From Nonomuraea indica (GTDB lineage: Bacteria; Actinomycetota; Actinomycetes; Streptosporangiales; Streptosporangiaceae), in assembly GCF_002850745.1 (NCBI RefSeq), contig NZ_KZ559476.1:195698-259697 (forward strand): 64,000 bases of DNA. Reading direction: 5' to 3'. Shown here piece by piece: positions 9,158-17,353 of this stretch; within the stretch, counting starts at the first letter, position 1; each line of letters opens with the position of its first letter. Below the pieces are notes generated by a model that was not told the DNA's origin, did not search any database, and saw only the letters and a list, made by a program, of their open reading frames with translations. Position numbers and translations under genes: made by a program.

Positions 9158-9892
9158 TCAAGCTCCACGTCTGATGCGCCCTGCGTAGCGGCTCTCCAGG
9201 GCCCTGTTGTGCTCGTCGCCGCCGGTCACGTTGGCCGACAGGTAGACGGGCGGTGTCTCGCCGAGCGCCACCAGCCCGGACACGGTCTCGGCGACCACCA
9301 TCTGCGCGAGCAGCGCCGAGGTGATGGTGGAGACGGCGCCGTACGAGCCGCCGCCCGGCAGGTCGAGGATGGCGTCGCCGTACGGCGCGCCGTTGTCGAG
9401 CACGACGTCGGCCAGGTCGAGCAGCTTGCGGCCGGACGGGTGGCGCGAGGTCATCCGGGTGCTGTGACGCACCGAGGTGATCGCGATCAGGGGGTGGCCG
9501 CGGTCCTTGACCAGCGTGGCCAGCTCGACGACGGCGCCGTTCACGCCGGAGCTGGACGCGAGCACGAACACGTCCTGCGGCTCGACCGGGGCCAGCGCGT
9601 AGATCTGGTGGGCGACGGCCGGGTCGCGCTCCAGCTCCGGGGTGAGCACGCCCGGCGGATGCCCGCCGTACAGGACGAGGTCGCGGGGGGAGAGCCGGTT
9701 GCTGGGCACGAGACCGCCCGCCCGCCCCGCGATCTCCATGGCGATCGCCTCCGAGTGGCCCGAGCCGAACGCGTTGACCACGCCACCGGCGCGCAGCGAG
9801 GCGACCAGCAGGGCCGCCGCCCGCCGCACCGGCTCCGCCTGTGTCTCGGCGACGTGGTGCGCCAGCTTCAGGGCCTCGGTCGCGTACGTCAT
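9158..9892 (-). CDS. SIS-domain phosphosugar-binding protein
   Basis: The 244-residue protein has a SIS (sugar isomerase) domain: VVNAFGSGHSEAIAMEIAGRAGG near residues 38-60 is the phosphosugar-binding loop, and VFVLASSSGVNGAVVELA is the second Ser-rich strand-loop. It belongs to the UPF0309-like group, shorter than MurQ etherases. It probably isomerises, deaminates or hydrolyses a phosphorylated amino sugar produced from material imported by NgcEFG. Its ATG directly abuts the RpiR stop and ngcE follows 19 bases later, so it lies in the same operon. The exact reaction cannot be read from sequence. Confidence 0.85.
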   Translation of the reverse strand: MTYATEALKLAHHVAETQAEPVRRAAALLVASLRAGGVVNAFGSGHSEAIAMEIAGRAGGLVPSNRLSPRDLVLYGGHPPGVLTPELERDPAVAHQIYALAPVEPQDVFVLASSSGVNGAVVELATLVKDRGHPLIAITSVRHSTRMTSRHPSGRKLLDLADVVLDNGAPYGDAILDLPGGGSYGAVSTITSALLAQMVVAETVSGLVALGETPPVYLSANVTGGDEHNRALESRYAGRIRRGA

Positions 9893-10762
9893 TCAGCCTC
9901 TTTCCACCCGGTGGCTCTCCACCGCGCTGATCGTGCGTTCGAAGGCTTCGTTGGTGCGCTCGTAGGTGCGCTGGGCGACGGCCACGTAGACGGCGTCCAG
10001 CACGAAGAGCTGCGAGTGGACGGCGGCCAGGCCGCCGAGCCGGAAGGTGGTCTCGCGGCTGGCCGTGGTCAGCACGAGATCGGCCAGCTCGGCCAGCGGC
10101 GAGCGGGCGAACGAGGTGACGGCGACCGTGGTGGCGCCGTGGCTGCCGGCCTCCGCCAGCGCCTCCATGACCTCGCGGGTGCGGCCCCGGTGGCTGATGC
10201 CGACCGCGACGTCGCCCGTCCCGAGCAGCGCGGCGTCCGACAGCGCGACGTGCGCGTCACCCGCGCTCCAGCCGGGGATGCCGATGCGGCGCAGCCGGCC
10301 TTCCAGCATGGTGGCCACGTTACCGCTGGTGGAGACGCCGACGAGGAGCACGCGCGAGGCGGCCACGATCGCGTCGGCCACCCGGGCGACGACGGCGGAG
10401 TCGAGCTGGGCGGCGGTGTCGTGGATGAGCCGGGTGTCGGCGGCGGCCATCACCTCGATGGCGGAGTCGAGCGGGTCGTCGGGTCCGATCTCGTGGCCGA
10501 CGCCGGCGCCCCAGCCGGCCTGCGCGGCCCGGCCGGTCTCCGTGGCGAGCGCCACCCGCAGCTCGGCGTAGCCGGAGAAGCCGAATGCGCGGCAGAACCT
10601 CGTCACGGTGGCGGGCGAGCTGCCCGCGCGCTCCGCGAGGGCGATGATCGTGGACCGGGCGGCCTCGGCCGGGTCGGCGAGGATCACCTCTCCCACGCGG
10701 CGCAGCGCCTCCGGCAGGCCCGGGAGCTCGGTGCCGATCCGCCCGAGGGCTCCTGACGTCAC
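9893..10762 (-). CDS. MurR/RpiR-family transcriptional regulator
   Basis: The 289-residue regulator has an N-terminal RpiR HTH (ALAERAGSSPATVTRFCRAF, residues about 45-65) and a C-terminal SIS effector domain (VLLVGVSTSGNVATMLEGRL and GISHRGRTREVMEAL). Such proteins sense phosphosugars and control amino-sugar uptake and breakdown. The GTG at 10762 was chosen because GGAAGG lies seven bases upstream; the frame stays open to 10834 without such support. It is the promoter-proximal gene of the ngc operon and diverges from the GlcNAc kinase, with a candidate operator between them. Confidence 0.9.
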   Translation of the reverse strand: MTSGALGRIGTELPGLPEALRRVGEVILADPAEAARSTIIALAERAGSSPATVTRFCRAFGFSGYAELRVALATETGRAAQAGWGAGVGHEIGPDDPLDSAIEVMAAADTRLIHDTAAQLDSAVVARVADAIVAASRVLLVGVSTSGNVATMLEGRLRRIGIPGWSAGDAHVALSDAALLGTGDVAVGISHRGRTREVMEALAEAGSHGATTVAVTSFARSPLAELADLVLTTASRETTFRLGGLAAVHSQLFVLDAVYVAVAQRTYERTNEAFERTISAVESHRVERG

Positions 10763-10792
10763 AAATATTCCTTCCGAATCCCCGGCTATTGG

Positions 10793-10809
10793 GCGAAAAT
10801 TATTCTTGC
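10793..10809. promoter_or_regulatory. Imperfect palindrome in RpiR / GlcNAc-kinase divergent promoter
   Basis: GCGAAAATTATTCTTGC is a 17-base imperfect palindrome (GC-n-A-n-AAT-n-ATT-n-T-n-GC) in an unusually AT-rich 80-base divergent gap. A smaller inverted repeat, ATTC-CTTCC-GAAT, lies beside it. Position and composition suggest the operator of the RpiR regulator and the paired promoters. Confidence 0.5.
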
Positions 10810-10842
10810 TTCCTGATCGCGTCAAGACCCACAATCAAAGCC

Positions 10843-11913
10843 GTGACTGAGTCGTTGGCGGTGTCGCCGGCTGGACCGCCCGCGGGGACGTTCGTGGTCG
10901 GGGTGGACGCCGGCGCGACCTCCACCCGGGTCGCGGTGCACGCGCTCGACGGGACGCGCGTCGGCTACGCCACGGCCGGGGCGGGCAACCCGAGCGCCCA
11001 CGGCCTGGCCAGGGCGGTGGAGGCGATCGGCGCCGCCCTGGAGGGGGCGCTGCGCGGCGTGGACGCCTCGCGCGTGGTGGCGTCCCTGGCGGGCGTGGCG
11101 GGCCGGATCGACGCGCTGGAGCCGGAGCTGGCCAAGGTGTGGGCGGGGCTGGGCGTCACCGAAGGGCCGCGGGTGGCCGGCGACGTGGCCATCGCGTACG
11201 TGGCGGGCACGCCGGAGCCGTCGGGGTCGCTGCTGCTGTCGGGCACCGGCGCGGTGGCGGCCCGGATCGAGGACCACGAGCTGGTCACGCTCGCCGACGG
11301 GCTGGGCTGGCTGCTGGGCGACGCCGGCTCGGGCTTCTGGATCGGCCGTGCCGCCGCCCGCGCGGTCGTCGCGACGCTGGACCGCGGCTCGCGCGACGGC
11401 CTGCTGGTGCGGCTGGTGGCCGCGGACTTCCTCGGCGCCGGGTCCCCTGGCGAGGCGGGCGCGGAGGCCGGCGTGGCGTGGGGCACCTCGCCGCGCGCCG
11501 ACGCCGACCGGATCGTCCGGCTCGCGCAGGCCGACCACATGCGGCTGGCCGCGCTGTCCCGGCTGGTCAGCCGGGCCGCCGCCGAGGGCGACCCGATGGC
11601 CGTGCGGATCGTCGGCGAGGCGGCCGGGCACCTGGTCTCCACGGTGCTGCGGGTGCATCTGTCGGGCCCGGTGGTGCTGGCGGGCAGCGTGCTGACCAAC
11701 GAGGGGCCGGTCAGGGACGCGGTGCGCGAGCTGCTGGCGCGTGCGGACCCGATCGACGCCCGGCGGGCCGGGAGCGTGGCCACGGCCCGCGACGCGGCGG
11801 GGGCGGCCGCCTGGCTGGCGGCCCGCACCGGCGGGCTGCTGTCACCGGATCGGGCCCGCGAGCTGCACCCCGTCTTCACCCGGCCCCCGGCCGACCCCTC
11901 GATCCGGCGCTAG
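10843..11913 (+). CDS. N-acetylglucosamine kinase-like (BadF/BadG/BcrA/BcrD ATPase family)
   Basis: The 356-residue ASKHA-fold kinase has a phosphate-1 loop VGVDAGATSTRVAVHA near residues 15-30, a second phosphate motif LLSGTGAVAARIE, and GWLLGDAGSGFWIGR typical of actinobacterial GlcNAc/glucosamine kinases. It would phosphorylate the imported sugar to the 6-phosphate in the cytosol. GTG at 10843 places the nucleotide motif at the usual distance from the N terminus; an ATG at 10789 would put the divergent promoter inside the gene. It diverges from the rpiR-SIS-ngcEFG operon. Its stop overlaps the convergent thiolase stop by four bases. Confidence 0.85.
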   Translation: MTESLAVSPAGPPAGTFVVGVDAGATSTRVAVHALDGTRVGYATAGAGNPSAHGLARAVEAIGAALEGALRGVDASRVVASLAGVAGRIDALEPELAKVWAGLGVTEGPRVAGDVAIAYVAGTPEPSGSLLLSGTGAVAARIEDHELVTLADGLGWLLGDAGSGFWIGRAAARAVVATLDRGSRDGLLVRLVAADFLGAGSPGEAGAEAGVAWGTSPRADADRIVRLAQADHMRLAALSRLVSRAAAEGDPMAVRIVGEAAGHLVSTVLRVHLSGPVVLAGSVLTNEGPVRDAVRELLARADPIDARRAGSVATARDAAGAAAWLAARTGGLLSPDRARELHPVFTRPPADPSIRR

Positions 11914-12980
11914 GACACGAGGATGGCGGCGCTGCCGTAACTGCCGCCGAAGCCGGTCACCAGCGCGGCCTCCCGGCCGCCGCGCAGCTCCCGTACGGCC
12001 TGGACCACGTTGTTGAGGCCGTGCACGTACCCCTCCGACAGCAGCCCGCCGTGCGGGTTCACCCAGGCGTGCCGCCGCTCCAGCAGGTACGGGCCGAGGT
12101 CGCCCCGCGCGACGAACCCGAAGTCCTCCAGTTGCCTGGGCACCAGCCACGAGTAGGCGTCGTAGGGCAGGGCCACGTCCACGTCCGCCGGCCGCAGGCC
12201 GGAGACCTCCCACAGCCGGGGCGCCACGTACGCGGAGAAGGTCGCCGTGACGTCGGGCGCCCGGTCCATCGCCGAGCACCCCGGCCCGCCCCCGCGCACC
12301 ACCGCGCGCACGCGCGGCCCGTCCAGCACCCCGCTGACCAGCAGCGCGCACGCGCCGTCGCTCTCCTGGCAGCAGTCGGCGGTGCGCAGCGGCGTGCACA
12401 CGTACGGCTTGGCCAGGTAGGCGGCCAGGTCCAGCGGGCCGGCGCGCAGGGCGCGGGGGTTCGCCCCGGCGTTGGCGCGCGACTGGGCGACCACGGCGTG
12501 CAGGTGTTCCTCGGTGAGCCCGGTGTCGTGCAGGTAGCGGGTGGCGGCCAGGGCGAACAGCGGGATCGGCCCGGCCATCCCGTAGGTGAACCGCTCCTGC
12601 TCGCCCGTCGAGACGGTGTTCATCCGGCGGCCGGAGCGGCCGTTGAGGGCGCGGAAGACGAGGACGTGCCGGGCCAGCCCGGCGTGGACGAGCATGGCGG
12701 CGTCGCCCAGGACGGAGGCCGCCTGGGTGCCGCCGCCGGCGATGTCGTTGTGCCAGCCGAGCCGTTCGACGCCCAGCGCGCGGGCGACCCGGGTGACCGG
12801 GACGGAGTCGTTCAGGTGGTAGCTGAGCAGCGCGTCCACCTCGCCGGGTGCGACGCCCGCGTCGGCGCAGGCCGCCCGGCACGCCTCGACGGCGAGGTCG
12901 AGCACGGTGCGGCCGGAGGCGCGGGTGAGCGCGGTCATCCCCACCCCCGCCACGGCCGCCCGCCCGGCGAACGGCTGCAC
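11910..12980 (-). CDS. SCP2/Ltp-type thiolase-fold protein (lipid-transfer thiolase or aldolase)
   Basis: The 356-residue thiolase-fold protein is of the lipid-transfer (SCP-x) kind. Start GTG at 12980 follows GGAGG by five bases. After VAGVGMTALTRASG the place of the usual nucleophilic Cys loop reads GGGTQAASVLGDA, so the first catalytic Cys is missing. The C-terminal Cys loop is replaced by GFGGSYGSA, while the HGG of NPHGGLLSEG is kept. Loss of the cysteines is known in Ltp2-type aldolases that cleave steroid side-chain CoA esters together with a DUF35 partner. A DUF35 gene is present at 33220. True thiolase activity is therefore doubtful. A KstR2-type box lies 190 bases upstream. Confidence 0.75.
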   Translation of the reverse strand: MQPFAGRAAVAGVGMTALTRASGRTVLDLAVEACRAACADAGVAPGEVDALLSYHLNDSVPVTRVARALGVERLGWHNDIAGGGTQAASVLGDAAMLVHAGLARHVLVFRALNGRSGRRMNTVSTGEQERFTYGMAGPIPLFALAATRYLHDTGLTEEHLHAVVAQSRANAGANPRALRAGPLDLAAYLAKPYVCTPLRTADCCQESDGACALLVSGVLDGPRVRAVVRGGGPGCSAMDRAPDVTATFSAYVAPRLWEVSGLRPADVDVALPYDAYSWLVPRQLEDFGFVARGDLGPYLLERRHAWVNPHGGLLSEGYVHGLNNVVQAVRELRGGREAALVTGFGGSYGSAAILVS

Positions 12981-13172
12981 GGCGACCTCCCGGCTCGGCG
13001 CCCTTGCGAGGTGTCCCGACCGTCCGGCTCCCCGCCCGGCTCCATGAGGACCCACCACGAGGTCCGCGAGGCGCGGGTGAGCGCGAGTCGCCCGCCGGGG
13101 CGGGGCGCGATCCATCCCGGCGGGCGACGTCCGCGGTGCCTGCCCGCCACGCTAACGCGCCGGCGAGATCAA

Positions 13173-13186
13173 GACAAGCGCTTGCT
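13173..13186. promoter_or_regulatory. KstR2-like operator, site 1
   Basis: GACAAGCGCTTGCT contains the perfect 10-base palindrome CAAGCGCTTG and fits CAAGYRNNYGCT. It differs from the published KstR2 consensus AnCAAGnnCTTGnT only at the first base. It lies between the thiolase gene (minus) and the MerR gene (plus) and could control either. Confidence 0.65.
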
Positions 13187-13237
13187 CGGGACAGGACCTC
13201 CCGGGCCCTCGGTGCTGGATAGCGCTATTATCCACGG

Positions 13238-13879
13238 ATGCGCATCTCGGAGCTGAGCGACCGTTCGGGCGTCGCCCTCGCGACGATCAAGTACTACCTG
13301 CGCGAGGGCCTGCTCCACCAGGGCGAGCAGGTCGCCGCGACCCGCGCCGTCTACGACGACTCCCACCTGCGCAGGCTCCGCCTCATCCGGGCGCTGCTGG
13401 AGATCGGCAGACTTCCGGTCGCCGCCATCAAGCAGGTCATCGACGCGGTCGAGGACGAGTCGCTCCCCGTCCACCAGATGCTCGGCACCGCCCAGTACGC
13501 GCTCGGCCCGGCCGTCGAACCCGAGCCCTCGGACGACTGGCAGGCCGCCCGCGCCGAGGCCGACCGCCTCATCGACGAGCGGGGCTGGACCATCGCCCCG
13601 GACGCCCCGACCAGGAACGAGCTGGCCCAGACGCTCCTCACCCTGCGCCGGCTCGGCATGCCCACCGACCTGAGCCGCTACGCCGAGACGGCCGGCGGGC
13701 TCGCCGCCGCCGAGCTGGAGTCCCTCCGGCTCGACGGGCCCCGGGAGAGCGCCGTCGAGGCGGTGGTGCTCGGCACGGTCCTGTACGGCCGGGCCTTCGA
13801 CGCGCTGCGCCGCCTCGCCCACGAGTCGGAGTCGGCCCGCCGGCTCGCCGGAGAGGATCAACCGCCGGCCGCCGGGTAG
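13238..13879 (+). CDS. MerR-family transcriptional regulator
   Basis: The 213-residue protein opens with a textbook MerR winged helix (MRISELSDRSGVALATIKYY, then LREGLLHQG). The C-terminal part (residues about 100-213) is a helical effector region without the cysteine pair of metal sensors, so it probably senses an organic ligand. The gene lies ten bases before a dehalogenase/epoxide-hydrolase-like gene on the same strand, suggesting the two are co-transcribed and that the regulator controls this hydrolase. The KstR2-like site 1 is 50 bases upstream. Confidence 0.88.
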   Translation: MRISELSDRSGVALATIKYYLREGLLHQGEQVAATRAVYDDSHLRRLRLIRALLEIGRLPVAAIKQVIDAVEDESLPVHQMLGTAQYALGPAVEPEPSDDWQAARAEADRLIDERGWTIAPDAPTRNELAQTLLTLRRLGMPTDLSRYAETAGGLAAAELESLRLDGPRESAVEAVVLGTVLYGRAFDALRRLAHESESARRLAGEDQPPAAG

Positions 13880-13889
13880 AGGCCGCCGC

Positions 13890-14750
13890 ATGTTCGAGTA
13901 CTTCGCGGAGGACAGGATCGACGTCGGCGAGGCGGAGCTGTACGTCCGGCACGGCGGGACGGGCACCCCGGTGCTGCTGCTGCACGGCCACCCGAGGACG
14001 CACGCCACCTGGCACAAGGTCGCCGCCCTGCTGGCGCCGCACCACACGGTCGTCTGCCCCGACCTGCGCGGCTACGGCCGATCCTCCAAGCCGCCCACCA
14101 CCCCCGACCACTCCCCCTACTCCAAGCGGGCCATGGCGCGCGACATGCTGGCCCTCATGCGCGCCCTCGGCCACGAGCGGTTCGCCGTCGCCGGGCACGA
14201 CCGCGGCGCGTACGTCGCCCACCGGCTGGCCATGGACCACCCCGAGGCGGTGACCCACCTGGTGCAGCTCGACTCGGTCCCGCTGGGCGAGGCGCTGGCC
14301 CGCTGCGACGCGAAGTTCGCCACCGCGTGGTGGCACTGGTGGTTCCTCGGCCAGACCGCCAAGCCCGCCGAACGGGTCATCGACGCCGACCCTGACGCCT
14401 GGTACCAGGTCGACGCCTCGGCGATGGGCGAGGAGGCGTACGCGGACCTGCGCCGCGCCCTGCACGACCCCGCGACCGTGCACGCCATGTGCGAGGACTA
14501 CCGCGCCGGACTGGGCGTGGACCGCGCCGCCGACGACGCCGACCGCGCGGCGGGGCGGCGGCTGCGCTGCCCGCTGCTCCTCCTGTGGGCCACCAAGGAC
14601 GACATGGAGGACCTGTACGGCGATCCGCGCGAGGTGTGGGCCGCCTGGGCCGACGACGTGCGCGGCCGCCCGATCGACAGCGGCCACCACATGGCGGAGG
14701 AGGCCCCGGCGGAGCTGGCGGCGGCGATCAGGGACTTCGCCGCCTCCTGA
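13890..14750 (+). CDS. Alpha/beta hydrolase, haloacetate dehalogenase / epoxide hydrolase-like
   Basis: The 286-residue alpha/beta-hydrolase has the oxyanion stretch LLLHGHPRTHATW, PDLRGYGRSSKPP, and a nucleophile elbow AGHDRGAYVAHRLAMDHP in which Asp, not Ser, is the nucleophile. The WWHWWFLGQ segment resembles the halide-binding His-Trp of fluoroacetate dehalogenases, and SGHHMAEEAPAE carries the catalytic His. The likely reaction is hydrolytic removal of halide from a short haloacid, or epoxide opening. It lies ten bases after the MerR gene. The Asp-type hydrolase call is firm; the substrate is unknown. Confidence 0.85.
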   Translation: MFEYFAEDRIDVGEAELYVRHGGTGTPVLLLHGHPRTHATWHKVAALLAPHHTVVCPDLRGYGRSSKPPTTPDHSPYSKRAMARDMLALMRALGHERFAVAGHDRGAYVAHRLAMDHPEAVTHLVQLDSVPLGEALARCDAKFATAWWHWWFLGQTAKPAERVIDADPDAWYQVDASAMGEEAYADLRRALHDPATVHAMCEDYRAGLGVDRAADDADRAAGRRLRCPLLLLWATKDDMEDLYGDPREVWAAWADDVRGRPIDSGHHMAEEAPAELAAAIRDFAAS

Positions 14751-14767
14751 CCGCCGGGCCGGCGCCG

Positions 14768-15442
14768 TCAGTCGCGGACCGCGACGGGGCGTTTCAGCAG
14801 CCAGAGGGCCGCGCGCTGGAGCAGCGTCCGGTGGATCTCGTTGTCGTAGGAGCGCGTGTCGTGGCCGAGCGCGTCGTAGAGGACCCGGCCGCGCCGTACC
14901 GGGCGGGCCCAGACGAGGGGCTGGCCGCCGGACGAGGCGAGGGGGCGCACGTCGGGCAGCACCTCCAGGTCGCTGTAGACCTCGTCGACCACGTCGAAGT
15001 CGCGCAGCCCCTCCACGACCGGGTGGCCGCCGTGCACGCGCACCCCGGTCCAGCCGAGCGGCGGGTGGTGCGACTTCGGCCAGGTCCAGCAGCCGCCCAG
15101 CACGCGGGGCCAGCCCTGCCAGTCGTCGAAGCAGATCGAGGCGGCGTGCATGCCCAGCAGCCCGCCGCCCCGGTCGAGATGGTCGAGCAGCGTGGCGCGG
15201 GCCTCGGCGGGCAGCTCGAAACGCCACCGCCCGCGCAGGTCGGCGAACCGGTCGAGGTCCATCCGCCAGCGCAGCGCGTTGACCGTGATGAGCTGCACCT
15301 CCGGCGGTTCGCTCAGCGCTCCGGCGATGTCCTCGGTGATCTCCGACTCGATCCCCACCTCCGCCAGCACCTCGGCGAGGGCGGCCGAGGTCGCGTCGAA
15401 GTCGTGGAACGGGCCTCCTGACAGGATCAGATTTCTCGCCAT
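14768..15442 (-). CDS. ThuA-domain (glutamine-amidotransferase-like) protein
   Basis: The 224-residue protein has a ThuA/trehalose-utilisation fold. It opens NLILSGGPFHDFDATSAAL and includes the family features GGGLLGMHAASICFDDW, a position comparable to the nucleophile strand of class I amidotransferases but without the Cys, and PLVWARPVRRGRVLYDALGHD near residues 175-195. ThuA proteins take part in sugar catabolism (trehalose, sucrose, maltose), and their chemistry is poorly known. It stands alone, convergent with the hydrolase (17-base gap) and divergent from the ECF sigma gene. A specific function cannot be assigned. Confidence 0.8.
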   Translation of the reverse strand: MARNLILSGGPFHDFDATSAALAEVLAEVGIESEITEDIAGALSEPPEVQLITVNALRWRMDLDRFADLRGRWRFELPAEARATLLDHLDRGGGLLGMHAASICFDDWQGWPRVLGGCWTWPKSHHPPLGWTGVRVHGGHPVVEGLRDFDVVDEVYSDLEVLPDVRPLASSGGQPLVWARPVRRGRVLYDALGHDTRSYDNEIHRTLLQRAALWLLKRPVAVRD

Positions 15443-15651
15443 CAGCCAAGACCATCACGCCCTCCCCCGGCGGCGCCACCCCGCCCTCCGCATCCGCCCG
15501 TCACCTCCGGTCGCCGGCGCGGCTCGCCGCCGGACCGTTCGGGTCGCGTACATGACCAGGCCGCGCGGCGCGGACAACAGCCGGGCCCGGCTGCGGCTGG
15601 ACCGGCGACCCCGCCATGCCGCCATGCTCCCGGGAGAGGGATGATCCGAGC

Positions 15652-16497
15652 GTGGACTTCGAAGAACACCGGCCGACGTTGCTCGGGCTCGCCTACCGGC
15701 TGCTGGGCAGCATGTGGGACGCCGAGGACGTCGTCCAGGAGGCATGGCTGCGCTGGCAGACGACCGACCACGACGAGATCAGGGACCCGCGGGCGTTCCT
15801 GGTGACGGTCGTGTCACGGCTGGCGATCGACCAGCTCCGCTCGGCCCGGGTCAAGCGTGAGGCCTACACCGGGTCATGGCTGCCCGAGCCGGTCCTGACG
15901 GCCGACGCGGGGCCGCTCGACACGGCCGAGCTGCGCGACACGGTGTCGTACGCGACCCTGCACCTGATGGAGCGGCTGTCGCCGCCGGAGCGGGCGGTGT
16001 TCGTGCTGCGGGAGGCGTTCGAGTTCCCGTACGACGAGATCGCCCGCGTCGTCGGGGTGTCCGTCGCCAACGCCCGCCAGCTGCACCGGCGCGCCGCCCT
16101 GCGGCTGGCCGACGGCCGCGACAGGTTCCAGCCGACCGGGGAGGAGCACGCCAGGCTGCTGGAGAGGTTCATCGAGGCGGCGGGAGGCGGCGACCTCGGC
16201 GCGCTGGCGGAGATCCTGCACGAGGACGTCGTCATCTGGAGCGACGGCGGGGGCAAGGTGCGGGCGGCGCTCCGGCCGATCCTGGGCCGGCGCAAGGCGG
16301 TGGCGTTCATCGGCGGAGTCACCCCGGACGGCGCCGAGGGCGTCGTCGCCGACGTCAACGGCCTGCCCGCGGTGTGGAGCGTCGCCGGCGGCCACCCGCA
16401 GCTCGTCGCGTTCGCGGTCCGCGACGGCCGCATCGGTGAGATCTTCATCATCCGCAACCCGGACAAGCTGCGGCGGGTGGCGCCGGCGGACCTATAG
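15652..16497 (+). CDS. ECF sigma factor, ECF41 (SigJ-like) with SnoaL-like C-terminal domain
   Basis: The 281-residue protein has sigma-2 (LGLAYRLLGSMWDAEDVVQEAWLR) and sigma-4 (LSPPERAVFVLREAFEFPYDE) regions followed by a SnoaL-like C-terminal domain. The ECF41 hallmarks are visible: WLPEP in the linker, DGGGK near residue 200, and NPDKL near the C terminus. In this group the extra domain modulates the sigma factor in place of an anti-sigma factor. GTG at 15652 gives the usual N terminus (VDFEEHRPT); an ATG at 15616 is possible. An SDR gene starts seven bases after it, in line with the habit of ECF41 genes to sit beside an oxidoreductase-type target. Confidence 0.92.
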   Translation: MDFEEHRPTLLGLAYRLLGSMWDAEDVVQEAWLRWQTTDHDEIRDPRAFLVTVVSRLAIDQLRSARVKREAYTGSWLPEPVLTADAGPLDTAELRDTVSYATLHLMERLSPPERAVFVLREAFEFPYDEIARVVGVSVANARQLHRRAALRLADGRDRFQPTGEEHARLLERFIEAAGGGDLGALAEILHEDVVIWSDGGGKVRAALRPILGRRKAVAFIGGVTPDGAEGVVADVNGLPAVWSVAGGHPQLVAFAVRDGRIGEIFIIRNPDKLRRVAPADL

Positions 16498-16504
16498 TCG
16501 CCTC

Positions 16505-17266
16505 ATGGATCTCGGCATCACGGGCAAGGTCGCACTGGTCACCGGCGGCAGCGCGGGCATCGGCCTGGCCGCCGCCAAGAGCCTGGCACGGGAGGGGTGT
16601 GACGTGTGCGTGAGCGCGCGCGACCCCGAACGGCTGGCCGACGCGGTGGTCGAGCTGCAGGAGTACGGCGGCGTCGTGCACGCCGTGCTGGCCGACGTGG
16701 AGGACCCGGAGGCGGCGGCGCGGGTGGCCGCCGAGACGCGCGAGGTGCTGGGGCCCGTCGACATCCTGGTGGCCAACGCGGGCGGGCCGCCCGCCGGCCG
16801 GTTCGTCGACATGGGGGCGGCCGAGTGGGACGTGGCCGTCCAGCGCAACCTGCTGGGCACCGTCCGGCTGATCCACGCCGTGCTGCCGGAGATGCGCTCG
16901 CGCGGGTGGGGCCGCATCGTCACGGTCACCAGCAGGTCGGCGCGCGAGGTGCTCGACGGCCTGGCCCTGTCCAACGCCACGCGTCCGGCCGTCGCCGGGA
17001 TCGTGCGCACGCTGGCCCGCGAGGTCGGGGGTGACGGCGTGCTCGTCACCAACGTGATGCCGGGGCCGATCGACACCGGCCGGCTGCGCGAGCTGGCGGG
17101 CGGCGAGGACGGGCTGGCCTCGCGCGGCGCCCGGGTGCCCGTCGGCCGGGTCGGGCGGCCGGAGGAGGTCGGCGACGTGGTCGCGTTCCTGGCCAGCGAG
17201 CGGGCCTCGTTCGTGAACGGGGTGTCGCTGCTGGTCGACGGCGGCGAGGCGCACGTCGTCGCCTAG
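16505..17266 (+). CDS. SDR-family oxidoreductase lacking the Tyr-Lys catalytic pair
   Basis: The 253-residue Rossmann protein has the cofactor motif VTGGSAGIGLAAAKS and the NAG motif VANAGGPPAG. The strand that should carry Ser-Tyr-x-x-x-Lys reads VTSRSAREVLDGLALSNATR. The Ser is present but Tyr and Lys are replaced by Ser/Asn and Arg-type residues. This belongs to a known FabG-like SDR subgroup with the LALSNxxR signature, so it is not a random decay. It starts seven bases after the ECF41 sigma gene and is probably co-transcribed. Catalysis by the usual SDR mechanism is doubtful. Confidence 0.88.
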   Translation: MDLGITGKVALVTGGSAGIGLAAAKSLAREGCDVCVSARDPERLADAVVELQEYGGVVHAVLADVEDPEAAARVAAETREVLGPVDILVANAGGPPAGRFVDMGAAEWDVAVQRNLLGTVRLIHAVLPEMRSRGWGRIVTVTSRSAREVLDGLALSNATRPAVAGIVRTLAREVGGDGVLVTNVMPGPIDTGRLRELAGGEDGLASRGARVPVGRVGRPEEVGDVVAFLASERASFVNGVSLLVDGGEAHVVA

Positions 17267-17353
17267 CGACCGGGCAGGGGGCACCGCGGCGGCCCGAAGA
17301 CCTCGCGGCGCATGACATGCTTCCCTGGAAGGACTCGTGGGGAAGGCAGGGCC

